Shown in pieces: positions 35,180-45,522 of a stretch of DNA of 64,000 nucleotides; position 1 is the stretch's first letter, and each line of letters begins with the position of its first letter. The DNA comes from CBDBES01 sp965204465 (GTDB lineage: Bacteria; Spirochaetota; Leptospiria; Turneriellales; CBDBES01). The notes below the pieces were generated by a model. That model worked only from the letters and a program-made list of their open reading frames with translations. It was not told where the DNA came from and did not search any database. The stretch spans positions 1,130,920 to 1,194,919 of the forward strand of contig OZ241995.1 of NCBI GenBank assembly GCA_965204465.1, given 5' to 3'. The translations under genes were made by a program, and so were the position numbers.

Positions 35180-37384
35180 ATGCAAAGATGGATCATCGTT
35201 AGCAATCGCTTGCCATTTACAAAAGATAAGACTACCAAAAAGATCATTCCTTCTTCAGGTGGTCTTGTAGTGGCTATTTCTGGTATAGAAACCAAAGCCG
35301 AAAAGATCTGGGTAGGTATATCTTCCTCAGAAATCAAATCTTCTGAATTAAAAGATCTTTCAGGAAAAAAATTCAAGGCCTATATAAATATAGAAGTATC
35401 AGCCAAGGATTACGATAAATATTACAATGTCATTTCAAATGATGTTTTATGGCCTCTGTTTCACTATGAAGGTCAATATGTGCGATTCGACTGGGAATCC
35501 TGGAAAATTTATGAAAAAGTCAATAGACTATTTGCAGAGAAAATAGCTAAAATCGCTAAAAAAGGAGACCTGATCTGGATACATGACTTTCACCTTTTTT
35601 TACTTCCCAAGTATTTAAGAAAGTTAAAACTGGATAATAGGACTGGCTTCTTTTTACATATACCTTTTCCAAGCTCTGAATTTTTCAGGCAGTTGCCAGT
35701 CGCCAAAGAGATATTAGAAGGGATGTTGCAATCCGATCTGATTGGCTTCCACGAATATTCTTATTTAAGACATTTCAGGAGTTCGGTTCAATTTATATTA
35801 GGCGCTGATTCCAGTTTATTTCATCTTCGTCATAAAGGTAGAGAAATATCTTTAGGAGTCTTTCCTGTGAGTATAGATACAAGCAGATTTATACGTAAAA
35901 CGGCCTCTAAAGAATTAAGGCAAAGGTATAAAGTATTCTTAAAAAGAAAAAACTACCAATCCTTAGTTCTTGGAGTGGATCGTTTAGACTATACTAAGGG
36001 GGTAGACCTGAAATTAAAGGCATTTCAGACATTTTTAAGAGAATATCCAGAACAAAGAGGGAATGTGGTTCTTTTACAAATCGCTGTTCCTACCAGGCGC
36101 GACATAGAAGTCTATATTGATTTAAAAAAAGAAGTAGAACGTTTGGTGGGGGAGGTAAATGGCGAATTTGGTCATTCTCACTATACACCTGTACAATATT
36201 TATATAAGTCTATTAATTTTGAGGAACTTTTAACACTTTATCGCCAGGCGAATGTATTGCTGGTAACCAGTAAAAGAGATGGAATGAATTTAGTTACTTT
36301 AGAATATCTGGCTTCTCAAGATTATTTTGATCCAGGGGTTGTTATATTGAGCGAATTTGCAGGCGCCTCCTCTATCATCCCTAATGTACTCTTGACAAAC
36401 CCATGGGACATTAAAGGCACCGCTCAAAAGATATCAGAAGCATTGCTTCTTAGTAAAGAAGAAAGACGAAAGAGATATCAACCAATGTTGCAACATCTTA
36501 AAGTATATACCGCTAGTTTATGGGCTGAAAATTTTATACAGGCCTTGGATGTTCCAATTAATAAAGAACGTAAAAAAACAAAGATAATTGAAATAGACAA
36601 TAATAAGCTTCAAAATCTTTCGGAAGTTAAAGATAAAATCAGAAAAAAGCGCCTTCTTCTTCTATTGGATTATGATGGTACTCTTGTTCCTATCGAAAGT
36701 AAGCCTGAATATGCTATAATAGATCAAAATCACCTTAGAAAATTAAAAAATTTATTAAAAAACAAGAATGTAAAGATGACAGTGGTTAGCGGAAGAAAGA
36801 GTAATTTTTTAAAGAATCAATTAAAGTCTTTAAATATAGATATGGCAGCGGAACATGGGGCTACTTATTATGATGTATCAAAAAAAAGATGGAAGTCATT
36901 AGTTAGCAGTGATATTAAAAGCTGGTATCCTATGGCTAAACAAATAATGGAGGCCTATACTTTTCATGTCCCAGGCAGTTTTATCGAGAAAAAAGAATAT
37001 TCTATTTCATGGCATTATCGCAATTCTCCTCATGAATTTGCTGAATACCAAGCCAATCGGATGAAACAAGAATTAGAAGTCGGATTGGCAAATCTGCCAG
37101 TTACTACTATACATGGAAGAAAAGTAATAGAAAGTAGGTCCCTGGAGGCCAGTAAAGGAAATTTTATACAATGGTATTTAGAGAATAAGAATGATCTGAA
37201 TGATCTATTTATTATTTGCATGGGGGATGATCATACAGATGAGGAAATGTTTATGAGATTGCCCCCGGAAGCCGTATCTATTAAAGTAGGAAATAGCTTT
37301 ACCAATGCTCAGTATATGATAGAAAATCAGGAAAAAGTATATACTCTTTTATCTGAGCTGGTTAAAACAGTCAACAAAACTTGA
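35180..37384 (+). CDS. Bifunctional trehalose-6-phosphate synthase/phosphatase
   Basis: 734 residues. Residues 1-460 are OtsA-type GT20: IVSNRLPF, IWIHDFHLFLLP, FFLHIPFPSSEFFRQLP, LGVDRLDYTKG and TSKRDGMNLVTLEYLA. Residues about 490-730 are an OtsB-type HAD phosphatase: LLLLDYDGTLVPIES with the nucleophile Asp, VVSGRKSNFL, AEHGATYY and MGDDHTDEEMF. The enzyme makes trehalose from UDP-glucose and glucose-6-phosphate through trehalose-6-phosphate on one chain. The fusion is known in plants, yeast-like enzymes and some bacteria. Forms a two-gene unit with GH15. Confidence 0.92.
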   Translation: MQRWIIVSNRLPFTKDKTTKKIIPSSGGLVVAISGIETKAEKIWVGISSSEIKSSELKDLSGKKFKAYINIEVSAKDYDKYYNVISNDVLWPLFHYEGQYVRFDWESWKIYEKVNRLFAEKIAKIAKKGDLIWIHDFHLFLLPKYLRKLKLDNRTGFFLHIPFPSSEFFRQLPVAKEILEGMLQSDLIGFHEYSYLRHFRSSVQFILGADSSLFHLRHKGREISLGVFPVSIDTSRFIRKTASKELRQRYKVFLKRKNYQSLVLGVDRLDYTKGVDLKLKAFQTFLREYPEQRGNVVLLQIAVPTRRDIEVYIDLKKEVERLVGEVNGEFGHSHYTPVQYLYKSINFEELLTLYRQANVLLVTSKRDGMNLVTLEYLASQDYFDPGVVILSEFAGASSIIPNVLLTNPWDIKGTAQKISEALLLSKEERRKRYQPMLQHLKVYTASLWAENFIQALDVPINKERKKTKIIEIDNNKLQNLSEVKDKIRKKRLLLLLDYDGTLVPIESKPEYAIIDQNHLRKLKNLLKNKNVKMTVVSGRKSNFLKNQLKSLNIDMAAEHGATYYDVSKKRWKSLVSSDIKSWYPMAKQIMEAYTFHVPGSFIEKKEYSISWHYRNSPHEFAEYQANRMKQELEVGLANLPVTTIHGRKVIESRSLEASKGNFIQWYLENKNDLNDLFIICMGDDHTDEEMFMRLPPEAVSIKVGNSFTNAQYMIENQEKVYTLLSELVKTVNKT

Positions 37385-37485
37385 AGAGGAGAAGAAACTA
37401 AGAACCTAACTGATAAAAAATAAAGATCAAAAGCTTTATTTTTTTGTATATACAGGGTCTTCTCTATCTTCACTTTGTGGTATTC

Positions 37486-37731
37486 ATGAATTCTGAATTA
37501 CTCAATATTTTAGCATGTCCCCGAAGCCAAAGAAAATTATTGATGGCTCCTAAAGAGGTCATTGAAAAGGTAAATAAAATGATAACAGAAAAAAAATGCT
37601 TTAACCTTGGGGGAAAGCTTGTTAAAGAACCGATTCAAAAAGGATTATATGAACCTATTCAAAAGTTATTATATATAATTACAGATAACATACCTGTATT
37701 ATTAGTGGAAGAAGCAATCCAGATCGATTAG
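37486..37731 (+). CDS. Trm112-like small protein
   Basis: 81 residues from ATG 37486 (MNSELLNILACPRSQRKL); the frame is open back to 37444 but the family starts here. It resembles the YcaR/UPF0434 (Trm112p) family, with CP in the first motif and PVLLVEEAI at the end. In place of the usual second zinc cysteines there is a longer linker (EKKCFNLGGKLVKEP). Possibly a partner of a methyltransferase or a bare relative. No operon partner; 37732-37898 holds no gene. Confidence 0.6.
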   Translation: MNSELLNILACPRSQRKLLMAPKEVIEKVNKMITEKKCFNLGGKLVKEPIQKGLYEPIQKLLYIITDNIPVLLVEEAIQID

Positions 37732-37898
37732 AATAAAAGCAACATGAAAAAATAAATAATGGTTGTGGAAAATACTATGTTTATCATTAAAGTCTTCAGT
37801 CAATAAAAAAATATACACTAAAGAATGATCAACACACATAGAAATCATTAATTGATTCATTATAAAGACGATAATATAAAATATGAAAAGAGGTAATC

Positions 37899-40325
37899 TT
37901 GAAGTATAATAATATATCACAAGAAGGTAAATTGAAAATAAAAAGAATCATAGGATTCTTGTTTTTATTTGGTTTCACGGCAATTATCTTTACTAAGTTG
38001 ATATGCAAAGGGGAGACCGATATCTCAAAAGGATGGCAAGAATTTGCACCTGATTCTATCAAAGACGAAAGAATAGAACAAATAAAATCGCTCAAAAAAC
38101 TATTGGATCTAGATCCATCCGATCATAATACATACTACGAAATAGGCAAGCTATATAATAAACTGGGAGATTATGAAAATGCCTATCAATATCTTAAAAA
38201 AGCAGATTCTATTGCCAGTAAGGAAAATATAGATACTTCCATGAAATATAATATACTCACTGAATTGGCTCATTCTCTTTCTAAAAGAGGGAAATTTGAT
38301 GAAGCCATTAAAATATTAGAGAGAGCTAAAAAAATATCTCCTAAAAAAGTAACTGCATATAATAGAAGGGGGAATATTCACGATAAAAGAAAAGAAGCTA
38401 AAAAAGCCCGTAAAGAATATCTAAAGGCCCAATTTATTGATAAAAAACATCCTGAGTCATATAGAAATCTGGCGAATCAGGAGTTACTTAAAGGCAACGA
38501 TGATTCTGCTTTAGACTATTTAAAAGAAAGCGTACGAAAGAATCCAAATAATTACACAACCTTTAAGAATCTGGGGGATGTCTATCGTAAGCTAAATCAA
38601 TATGACAATGCGATCAAAGCATACCAAAGAGCTTTGGAATTGAGCCCTGGCAAAAGTGATAGGGCAAAGATATATTACAGACTAGCAAAGGCTTATCAAA
38701 AAAAAGGAGATTTATTGAATTATGAGAAAAATCTAAGAGAAGGAGACAGTCAAGGATCTATTCTACCGGAACTCTCCGAAGAATTAGGTGATCTGGAAAA
38801 GAACAGGAATAATATGAGAGCTGCCTTGACCCACTACAAAAGAGCTTTAAGATATAATTCTACAGACGACAAACTGCGCAAAAAATATAATCGTCTTTAT
38901 GATCGATACAAAAACTATTTAGAAGGCATTGATCAGCAGAATAAAAAAGATAGAGTAGTAAAAGATGCGCCAATATCCGTACCAAAAGTAGATGGTGATG
39001 ATGTTTTATCTTCATCCACAATACGAAAGAAACAACAAAAAAGCGACAGGGATATTTCTGATCTGCTTTCGGAAGGCAAGGATGCCTTTAAAAATAAACA
39101 ATATGCTCTTGCCGAAAAAAAATTTGCAGAAGCCCAGAGAATAAATCCAAGGCATATGGATGTAGATTATTTTCTGGCAAGATCTCAGGATAAACTACAA
39201 AAAAATGAAAAAGCCATCAAAAACTATCTCAAGACAAATCGTAAAGACCCTAAAAATAAAAAATCTCATTATTATCTGGGAATTATTTATTACAGACAAA
39301 AGGAATATCAAAAAGCGCTTAACATGTTCAAGAGATCGATTCGAATTGATCCTCTATTTGTAAATGCGCATTATTCTGCCGGACTTAGTTATAGTAAATT
39401 GAAAAAGAATCAGCTTGCTATTAAGTCCTATCAAAGAGCCTTACAAATTGATCCAAATCTTTATCAGGCACTTTTTAATCTGGCCGTTTCTTATAAGAAA
39501 ATAAAAAAATACGACAATGCCCTGGAGAATCTTTTAAAAGCCGAAAATATTCGTCAAAATGATGCAAACCTATACTATCAAAGGGGAGAGATATTTGATA
39601 AAAAAAATGACTTTGTTCTGGCCAGAGAAAGCTATGAGAAAGCACTTCAATTAGATCCGGATCATAATGAGGCTAAATTTAATATTGCATTAACTTATGC
39701 AAAAGAAAAAAATTATCCCAAAGCTCATTCTATGCTTGAAGAATTGCGACAAGAGAATCCAAATAATCCGGAAATAGTATATCAAATAGGTAAATTATAT
39801 CAGGAAGAAAATAAAATACAAGAGGCTATTTCGTATTATAAACAAGCAACTTCTATAAAAGAAAATTATTATAAGGCATGGTTAAATCTAGGGGGGATAT
39901 ATTCCGAATCAGATGAAAAGCCAAAGGCAGTTCAATCCTATACAAAAGCAATAGAGGCCCGCCCAGATAGCTTTGAAGCCGCCTTCAATCTGGGTAACTT
40001 GTATTTTCGCCAAAAGGAATATAATTTTGCCAGAGAATATTATAGAAAAGCTCTTGTGTCCAATCCCAAACATACAAATACCAGAGTAACTTTTGCTGAA
40101 ACCTTAGAAGAACTCAACTCCTATGAACAAGCTAAAGAACAATATCTTTTAGTTCTAAAACAAGACGAAAACCATCTTGTGGCAATGGAAAGATTAGCCT
40201 TTTTATATTATCGTAAATTAAACGATAATCAGAAAGCAAGCAATATTTTCCGTAGAATTTTGAGACGCTATCCATCTCACCCTAAGAGTTCTGAGTTCAG
40301 ATCACTTCTAAGTCTACTGAAATAA
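37899..40325 (+). CDS. Large TPR-repeat protein, membrane-anchored
   Basis: 808 residues from a TTG start with AGAGG upstream. One N-terminal membrane anchor (IIGFLFLFGFTAIIF) and then tetratricopeptide repeats in two blocks: residues about 60-340, and 390-800 after a low-complexity linker (SSSTIRKKQQKSDRDISD). Repeats show the W/Y-x2-LG..Y...G.YDNAI..Y..A..L.P pattern, e.g. KNLGDVYRKLNQYDNAIKAY. Likely a periplasmic scaffold. Translationally coupled to the next gene (1 bp overlap) and to the third (4 bp overlap). Confidence 0.85.
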   Translation: MKYNNISQEGKLKIKRIIGFLFLFGFTAIIFTKLICKGETDISKGWQEFAPDSIKDERIEQIKSLKKLLDLDPSDHNTYYEIGKLYNKLGDYENAYQYLKKADSIASKENIDTSMKYNILTELAHSLSKRGKFDEAIKILERAKKISPKKVTAYNRRGNIHDKRKEAKKARKEYLKAQFIDKKHPESYRNLANQELLKGNDDSALDYLKESVRKNPNNYTTFKNLGDVYRKLNQYDNAIKAYQRALELSPGKSDRAKIYYRLAKAYQKKGDLLNYEKNLREGDSQGSILPELSEELGDLEKNRNNMRAALTHYKRALRYNSTDDKLRKKYNRLYDRYKNYLEGIDQQNKKDRVVKDAPISVPKVDGDDVLSSSTIRKKQQKSDRDISDLLSEGKDAFKNKQYALAEKKFAEAQRINPRHMDVDYFLARSQDKLQKNEKAIKNYLKTNRKDPKNKKSHYYLGIIYYRQKEYQKALNMFKRSIRIDPLFVNAHYSAGLSYSKLKKNQLAIKSYQRALQIDPNLYQALFNLAVSYKKIKKYDNALENLLKAENIRQNDANLYYQRGEIFDKKNDFVLARESYEKALQLDPDHNEAKFNIALTYAKEKNYPKAHSMLEELRQENPNNPEIVYQIGKLYQEENKIQEAISYYKQATSIKENYYKAWLNLGGIYSESDEKPKAVQSYTKAIEARPDSFEAAFNLGNLYFRQKEYNFAREYYRKALVSNPKHTNTRVTFAETLEELNSYEQAKEQYLLVLKQDENHLVAMERLAFLYYRKLNDNQKASNIFRRILRRYPSHPKSSEFRSLLSLLK

Positions 40326-41407
40326 TGAGTAACCGTTCAAAGTTATTTTCTCTATTTATATACTTTCTTTGCGGAATATTCATTACTTTTAAAAACATAG
40401 ATTCAAAAGAAAACCATAAAACCCCAAAAAATACCCCACCCCCTATTCCTAATATAGAAAAAGAGAAAAAGAAAAATAATGTCAAAAATAAAAGGAATGA
40501 AAATATTAGATTGGTCTTAAAGTACGGGACTTCTGAAAAAGTAAGAAAAGTATTAGGCCATATTCCAAAGTTAAAAAAGGAAGATCAAATATCTTTCATC
40601 CCCGAAATAGAAAAACTATTAGAAACGGATGATATATTGATTCAGATAAAGGCGGTTAATTTGATCGGTAATGTCTCCTGGGAAAATCTAGATACAAAAA
40701 TAATACCTTTTCTGCAAAGTAATTCCAGGGTAATGGTGTATACGGCTTTAAACAGCATAAATAAAAAAAAGATCATAAAAGCTTTACCCACTATGAGGAA
40801 AATGATCATGGAAATGGACTTCCAAAAAAAGAGTAATTATATCTCTGATATGATTCTTGCCTTTGCCGATCTTGAAGACCAAGAAATGGCAAAATTCTTT
40901 TTTGCAAAATTAAAAGATCAGAAAGTAAGAAATTCCTATAAAATAAGAATCGTACAATATCTTACCTCAATAAGATATCAAAAAAAAGAAGTGATGGATC
41001 ATTTTGTTTCTGTTTTGCAGGATGATCAGGAAGACATTAAATTAAGAGCCATCTGCGCAAAAGCCATTGGCAGATTAGAATTCACCAGCGCTAAAGATAG
41101 CTTGAAGAAAGAGTTAGAAAAAATAGATCAAACAGAATCAGAAGATAGAAAAAATGAATTAAGGTCTGTGCGCCTTTGGATCATCTCTTCGCTTATTATG
41201 CTCAAAGATGAAGAAGCCGAAAAAATTCTATTCCAAATGATAAGAGACCCCATTGAAAGCATACGGGTTAAGGCTGTTAGGGAATTAGGAAAGATCAATC
41301 CAAAGAAATATAAAGAAATGTTAGAGTATAAAGCAGAATATGATCCTAGTATCAGAGTACAAAGAGCTGCTAAAGAAGCTCTCAAGAAGGATATAACATT
41401 AAAATGA
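40325..41407 (+). CDS. HEAT-repeat protein, signal-anchored
   Basis: 360 residues. A short signal-like segment (SKLFSLFIYFLCGIFITF), a Pro/Lys linker (KTPKNTPPPIPN), then HEAT repeats (EDIKLRAICAKAIGRLEFTSA, ESIRVKAVRELGKINPKKY, PSIRVQRAAKEAL). Similar overall to the HEAT protein at 19552. Middle gene of the TPR-HEAT operon. Confidence 0.72.
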   Translation: MSNRSKLFSLFIYFLCGIFITFKNIDSKENHKTPKNTPPPIPNIEKEKKKNNVKNKRNENIRLVLKYGTSEKVRKVLGHIPKLKKEDQISFIPEIEKLLETDDILIQIKAVNLIGNVSWENLDTKIIPFLQSNSRVMVYTALNSINKKKIIKALPTMRKMIMEMDFQKKSNYISDMILAFADLEDQEMAKFFFAKLKDQKVRNSYKIRIVQYLTSIRYQKKEVMDHFVSVLQDDQEDIKLRAICAKAIGRLEFTSAKDSLKKELEKIDQTESEDRKNELRSVRLWIISSLIMLKDEEAEKILFQMIRDPIESIRVKAVRELGKINPKKYKEMLEYKAEYDPSIRVQRAAKEALKKDITLK

Positions 41408-41910
41408 AAGTGGATCCATTGATCAAACAAAAAAAGAATATCTGTATTCCCCAGGGAATACTTCTCTTTTTTTTTCTGTATATGACACCCCTTTATATTG
41501 AGGCGGCTGATCCCACCATTACTTTATCCAACTCTTTAGAAGAAGGCATAGAAAAAGAATATAGCTTAAAATTGAGTTATCAAAATAAGCAAAATGATTT
41601 TCTCATATTTTATGATCAAAATGGAGAGACCATATATATTCAATATAGAAGAGACAAATGGGATTATCGTAGAGAAAAAATGGTAAAAGAACTTCAAAGA
41701 GCAAATGAATACAATATCCGATTTATATACTTAGGCACTTTAAATGAAATGGATCATAGATTTAAAGATCAAATACTGCCTTTTAAACTCACTAAAGAAG
41801 AAATACAAAAAGCACTTCCACAGAGAGTGATCAGAGAGATACCCCCCATTAAAGTAGGTAGGCTAATTGATCTGCAATATTCTCATTTAGATGATTTAAG
41901 ATTAGAGTAA
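41404..41910 (+). CDS. Exported protein of unknown function in TPR-HEAT operon
   Basis: 168 residues; the ATGA start overlaps the HEAT gene stop. Signal segment GILLFFFLYMTPLYIEAAD. The mature part is short strands and helices (LKLSYQNKQNDFLIFYDQNG, DKWDYRREKMVKELQRANEY, LRLE end) and I recognise no family. Co-translation with the TPR and HEAT scaffolds suggests a shared periplasmic complex. 41911-42001, before the convergent secA end, shows no clear terminator. Confidence 0.6.
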   Translation: MKVDPLIKQKKNICIPQGILLFFFLYMTPLYIEAADPTITLSNSLEEGIEKEYSLKLSYQNKQNDFLIFYDQNGETIYIQYRRDKWDYRREKMVKELQRANEYNIRFIYLGTLNEMDHRFKDQILPFKLTKEEIQKALPQRVIREIPPIKVGRLIDLQYSHLDDLRLE

Positions 41911-42001
41911 TCGTTAATTTTTAACCTACTGGTATAAGTGCTATATTCAAAAATCTGGTTATGGAGATGTTTCCATTCGTGTAAATTGGTGTAAAAGAAA
42001 A

Positions 42002-44584
42002 TCACCTTCGACGTTTTCTACTCTTTCTTCTGGATATGCCTCCACCTGCCTTGAGAGCTGCCTTACTCATTCCACTTCCATGTTCTACATTGGGAGAAGT
42101 AGCATCTAAGAGTCCCCGTCCATCTTTATTCTGATTAAAATTTTTCAAGGCACTCCCTACCCCATAAGATTCTGTATTCGAATGTTTGGCAACTCCCTGC
42201 ATCTCATATTCCGCAGGTACATCTTCTTGAAGTCTCTCTTGTATCTGTGCTCTGAAAATATATTCTACGACTTCTTCTTTGACCATGCTATTCATTTCTT
42301 CAAAAAGAGAAAATGACTGAAAACGATATTCTACAATAGGAGTCCTCTGCGCATATCCAATCGTCCAGATCCCTTCTCTTAATTGGTCAATAGCATATAG
42401 ATGATCCTTCCATTTTTGATCGATTACTTTCAGCAATACGATCCTTTGTAATATAGAAAAATTTTCCTCACCTATCTGTTCTTTTTTTTGATCATATTTC
42501 TGCTGCACCAGAGACATTACCTTAGACAGTATGTCATCGAAATGCATTTCATCAATATTATCCCCCAGGCTAGAAAGATGAATTTCAAAATTCTTTTGCA
42601 GCCAATTAGAAAGGCCTTCTACATTCCATGCATTATAATCCTTTGGAGGAAGAAATTCTTCCAATTTTGTACGAATGGCATCCGATAAAAAACCAGAGAT
42701 CAATTCACTCACATCTTCTTTGTCTAAAGCTTCATTTCTTATTTTATATACATAATTCCTCTGTGTATCCATTACATCATCATATTCCAATAAATGCTTA
42801 CGAATATCAAAATTATGTCCTTCCACTTTTTTTTGGGCCCTTTCAATGGCATTGGTTACCATTTTATGCTCAATAGCCTCTCCATCTTCCATTCCTAGTT
42901 TTTGCATTATAGGTCCAATTCTATCTGAACCAAAAATACGCATCAGATCATCTTCTAAAGAAAGATAAAATCGGGAAGAGCCAGAATCTCCCTGCCTTCC
43001 GGAACGTCCTCTCAATTGGTTGTCTATTCTTCTGGATTCATGCCTCTCAGATCCTATGATATGCAGACCCCCTACACTTTTTACTGTATCCCCCAAAACA
43101 ATGTCTGTACCCCTTCCCGCCATATTGGTGGCAATGGTAACCTTACTTCTTTGGCCTGCTTCTTTAATGATCTCTGCCTCTTTTTCATGAAATTTTGCGT
43201 TCAATATGCTATGGGGCACTCCTTTTTGCGTCAAAAGCTTAGATAGTTTTTCAGAGTTCTCAATGGAAACAGTGCCTAATAATATTGGCTGCCCTTTGAG
43301 ATATTTTTCTTTTACATCTTCTGCGATGGCTTCAAACTTTTCTTTTTGAGTACGGTAGATCTGATCGGGATAATCTAATCTGATCATAGGCATATGAGTA
43401 GGAAGAACAGAAACTTCCAGGCCATATATCTTCCTGAATTCTTCTGCCTCTGTATCTGCCGTACCAGTCATACCGGCTAATTTTTTATATAAACGAAAAT
43501 AATTTTGAAATGTAATGGTAGCAAGAGTTTGATTCTCTTGCTTTATAGGTACTTTTTCTTTTGCCTCTATCGCTTGGTGCAACCCATCTGAATAACGACG
43601 ACCTTCCATTAATCTGCCTGTAAATTCATCTACAATAATAATCTCTCCTCCCTGTATCACATAATCCACATCTTTTTGAAAAAGGGCATACGCCTTTAAA
43701 GATTGATGTACATGATGCACCAGATCTACATTTCCAGGGTCATATAGATTTCCAATCTCAAGCAGCTTTTCTACTTTTGCCACGCCTATTTCAGTTAGTA
43801 GAACATTCCTGGCTTTTTCATCAACTTCATAATCATCTTTATCTCTCAATTGGTGAACGATCTTATCCACTCTTGGATATACATCCGTACTTTGTTCCGC
43901 TGGTCCACTGATGATCAACGGTGTTCTGGCCTCATCAATTAAAATAGAGTCCACTTCATCTACAATGGCATATTGATGCCCTCTCTGTACTTTTAGAGTC
44001 TTATGCTCTACCATATTGTCTCTGAGATAATCAAAACCAAACTCATTATTGGTACCATAGGTAATATCCTTTGAATATGCGCTTTTTCTTTGTTCATGGG
44101 GCATATTTGAAGTTATAAAACCAACCGAAAGACCCAGGAAGTTATAAATAGGCTTCATCCATTCTGCATCTCTCTTAGCCAGATAATCGTTCACTGTTAC
44201 CAGATGCACCCCATTACCAACCAAAGCATTCAGATAAATGGGCAAAGTAGAAGTAAGCGTCTTGCCTTCTCCTGTTTTCATTTCAGAGATCATTCCTCTA
44301 TGTAATACAATGCCTCCCATGATCTGTACGTCATAATGGCTTAAACCAATAGTCTTTTCTGAAGCACTTCTTACACAGGCAAATGCTTCTGGCAGAATTT
44401 CATCCAGACTTTCGCCTCTGGAAATTCTTTCTTTGAATTGTATAGTCTTAGCTTGTAGATCGGCATCGCTTAAATTGCCAATTTCTTCTTTAAATTGATT
44501 GACTTTAGAAACGATTGGCTGCATTTTCTTTATATCTCTTTCATATTTAGAGCCAAAAAATATCCTTAAGATCATCTGCAGCAT
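42002..44584 (-). CDS. secA: Protein translocase ATPase SecA
   Basis: 860 residues. Motifs: GGIVLHRGMISEMKTGEGKTL (Walker A), VHLVTVNDYLAKRDAEW, YAIVDEVDSILIDEARTPLIISG (DEAD), TGTADTE, ATNMAGRGTDI, GSERHESRRIDNQLRGRSGRQGD, and the scaffold KDHLYAIDQLREGI. The C-terminus is Lys/Arg-rich (RRKSRKRRR) with no CxCx8CH zinc motif, as in several SecA lineages. Drives export through SecYEG. Monocistronic by context. Confidence 0.97.
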   Translation of the reverse strand: MLQMILRIFFGSKYERDIKKMQPIVSKVNQFKEEIGNLSDADLQAKTIQFKERISRGESLDEILPEAFACVRSASEKTIGLSHYDVQIMGGIVLHRGMISEMKTGEGKTLTSTLPIYLNALVGNGVHLVTVNDYLAKRDAEWMKPIYNFLGLSVGFITSNMPHEQRKSAYSKDITYGTNNEFGFDYLRDNMVEHKTLKVQRGHQYAIVDEVDSILIDEARTPLIISGPAEQSTDVYPRVDKIVHQLRDKDDYEVDEKARNVLLTEIGVAKVEKLLEIGNLYDPGNVDLVHHVHQSLKAYALFQKDVDYVIQGGEIIIVDEFTGRLMEGRRYSDGLHQAIEAKEKVPIKQENQTLATITFQNYFRLYKKLAGMTGTADTEAEEFRKIYGLEVSVLPTHMPMIRLDYPDQIYRTQKEKFEAIAEDVKEKYLKGQPILLGTVSIENSEKLSKLLTQKGVPHSILNAKFHEKEAEIIKEAGQRSKVTIATNMAGRGTDIVLGDTVKSVGGLHIIGSERHESRRIDNQLRGRSGRQGDSGSSRFYLSLEDDLMRIFGSDRIGPIMQKLGMEDGEAIEHKMVTNAIERAQKKVEGHNFDIRKHLLEYDDVMDTQRNYVYKIRNEALDKEDVSELISGFLSDAIRTKLEEFLPPKDYNAWNVEGLSNWLQKNFEIHLSSLGDNIDEMHFDDILSKVMSLVQQKYDQKKEQIGEENFSILQRIVLLKVIDQKWKDHLYAIDQLREGIWTIGYAQRTPIVEYRFQSFSLFEEMNSMVKEEVVEYIFRAQIQERLQEDVPAEYEMQGVAKHSNTESYGVGSALKNFNQNKDGRGLLDATSPNVEHGSGMSKAALKAGGGISRRKSRKRRR

Positions 44585-44662
44585 TTTTAATTTCTCCTGA
44601 ATGTTTCAAAGATCACTTGTTCAGTAAAAAACATATTGTCTACTATGTTTTTACTTCTTTAA

Positions 44663-45442
44663 CTATATTTCTACATCATTAAATGCACGTAGAATTAAAA
44701 AAGCGATCCCTAAGAAAACCCCAAAGGGCAATTTAGTTTTTAGACCCTTGTCTACAATGGATTTGGTTTTAATTTTTGTGGAAAAGAGATAGAATAAAAT
44801 CCCCAGAACAGAAGCAAGAGTGGGTAAAAAAACAGACATTGGGTAACCTAATCCAAGGCTTAAAGGGAAAATAAGCCTTACATCCGCCAAGCCTAACTTG
44901 TATTTGGATAATATGCGGACCAAATGAAATAAAGAGTACCATGAAATAGAGATGAAAATATGAACCAGGGAAGCTTCATGAATTAAAAAAAATTCGGCAG
45001 TAGAAAGAATGAATAAAGCTAAAATAGATTCCGTAGGGATGAGCATAAATTCCCAATCAATGTAAGAAATAAGATAAATTAGAACAAAATAAAAAATAGA
45101 AAAAAATAGAAAAAGAGCATTAGGATTCCAAAAGCCTAAAACACATCCATATAGAAAGCCGATCAATTCTAAATAAAGAAATCTTTTAGAAAGAGGCAAT
45201 CCACAATGAGAGCATTTTAGTTTTGCCAATAAACAACCTAAAATAGGAATTAAATATATTGATTTGACAGGCAATGAACAATTCTCGCAAAAGGATCTAA
45301 TTTTAAAGATATATTTCCATTTTTGAGTAATGGATTTTCTGGACTTTCTATAGAAAGCATTTAATATTCGCCAGCTAAATGAATCAGCGAAAGATACAGC
45401 AAAGGAAAATGAAATTCCCACGAATAAAACATACCACAACAT
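44663..45442 (-). CDS. Prepilin-peptidase-like (type IV, A24)
   Basis: 259 residues, 7-8 membrane segments. The cytoplasmic loop has the zinc pairs CENC and CSHCG, with the PilD-like LPLSKRFLYLELI. Active-site aspartates are in YIDWEFMLIPTES and in KYKLGLADVRLIFPL (the GxGDxK site here reads GLAD). Should cleave and perhaps methylate prepilins, although no pilin gene is present. The second site is divergent enough that activity is not certain. Confidence 0.75.
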   Translation of the reverse strand: MLWYVLFVGISFSFAVSFADSFSWRILNAFYRKSRKSITQKWKYIFKIRSFCENCSLPVKSIYLIPILGCLLAKLKCSHCGLPLSKRFLYLELIGFLYGCVLGFWNPNALFLFFSIFYFVLIYLISYIDWEFMLIPTESILALFILSTAEFFLIHEASLVHIFISISWYSLFHLVRILSKYKLGLADVRLIFPLSLGLGYPMSVFLPTLASVLGILFYLFSTKIKTKSIVDKGLKTKLPFGVFLGIAFLILRAFNDVEI

Positions 45443-45522
45443 TTCTAAATTTTGCCCTTGTGAATTTTCATAGACATCTGTCTATTCATTTTAATTTGTA
45501 CAGTTTTTATTTATAAGAAAAA

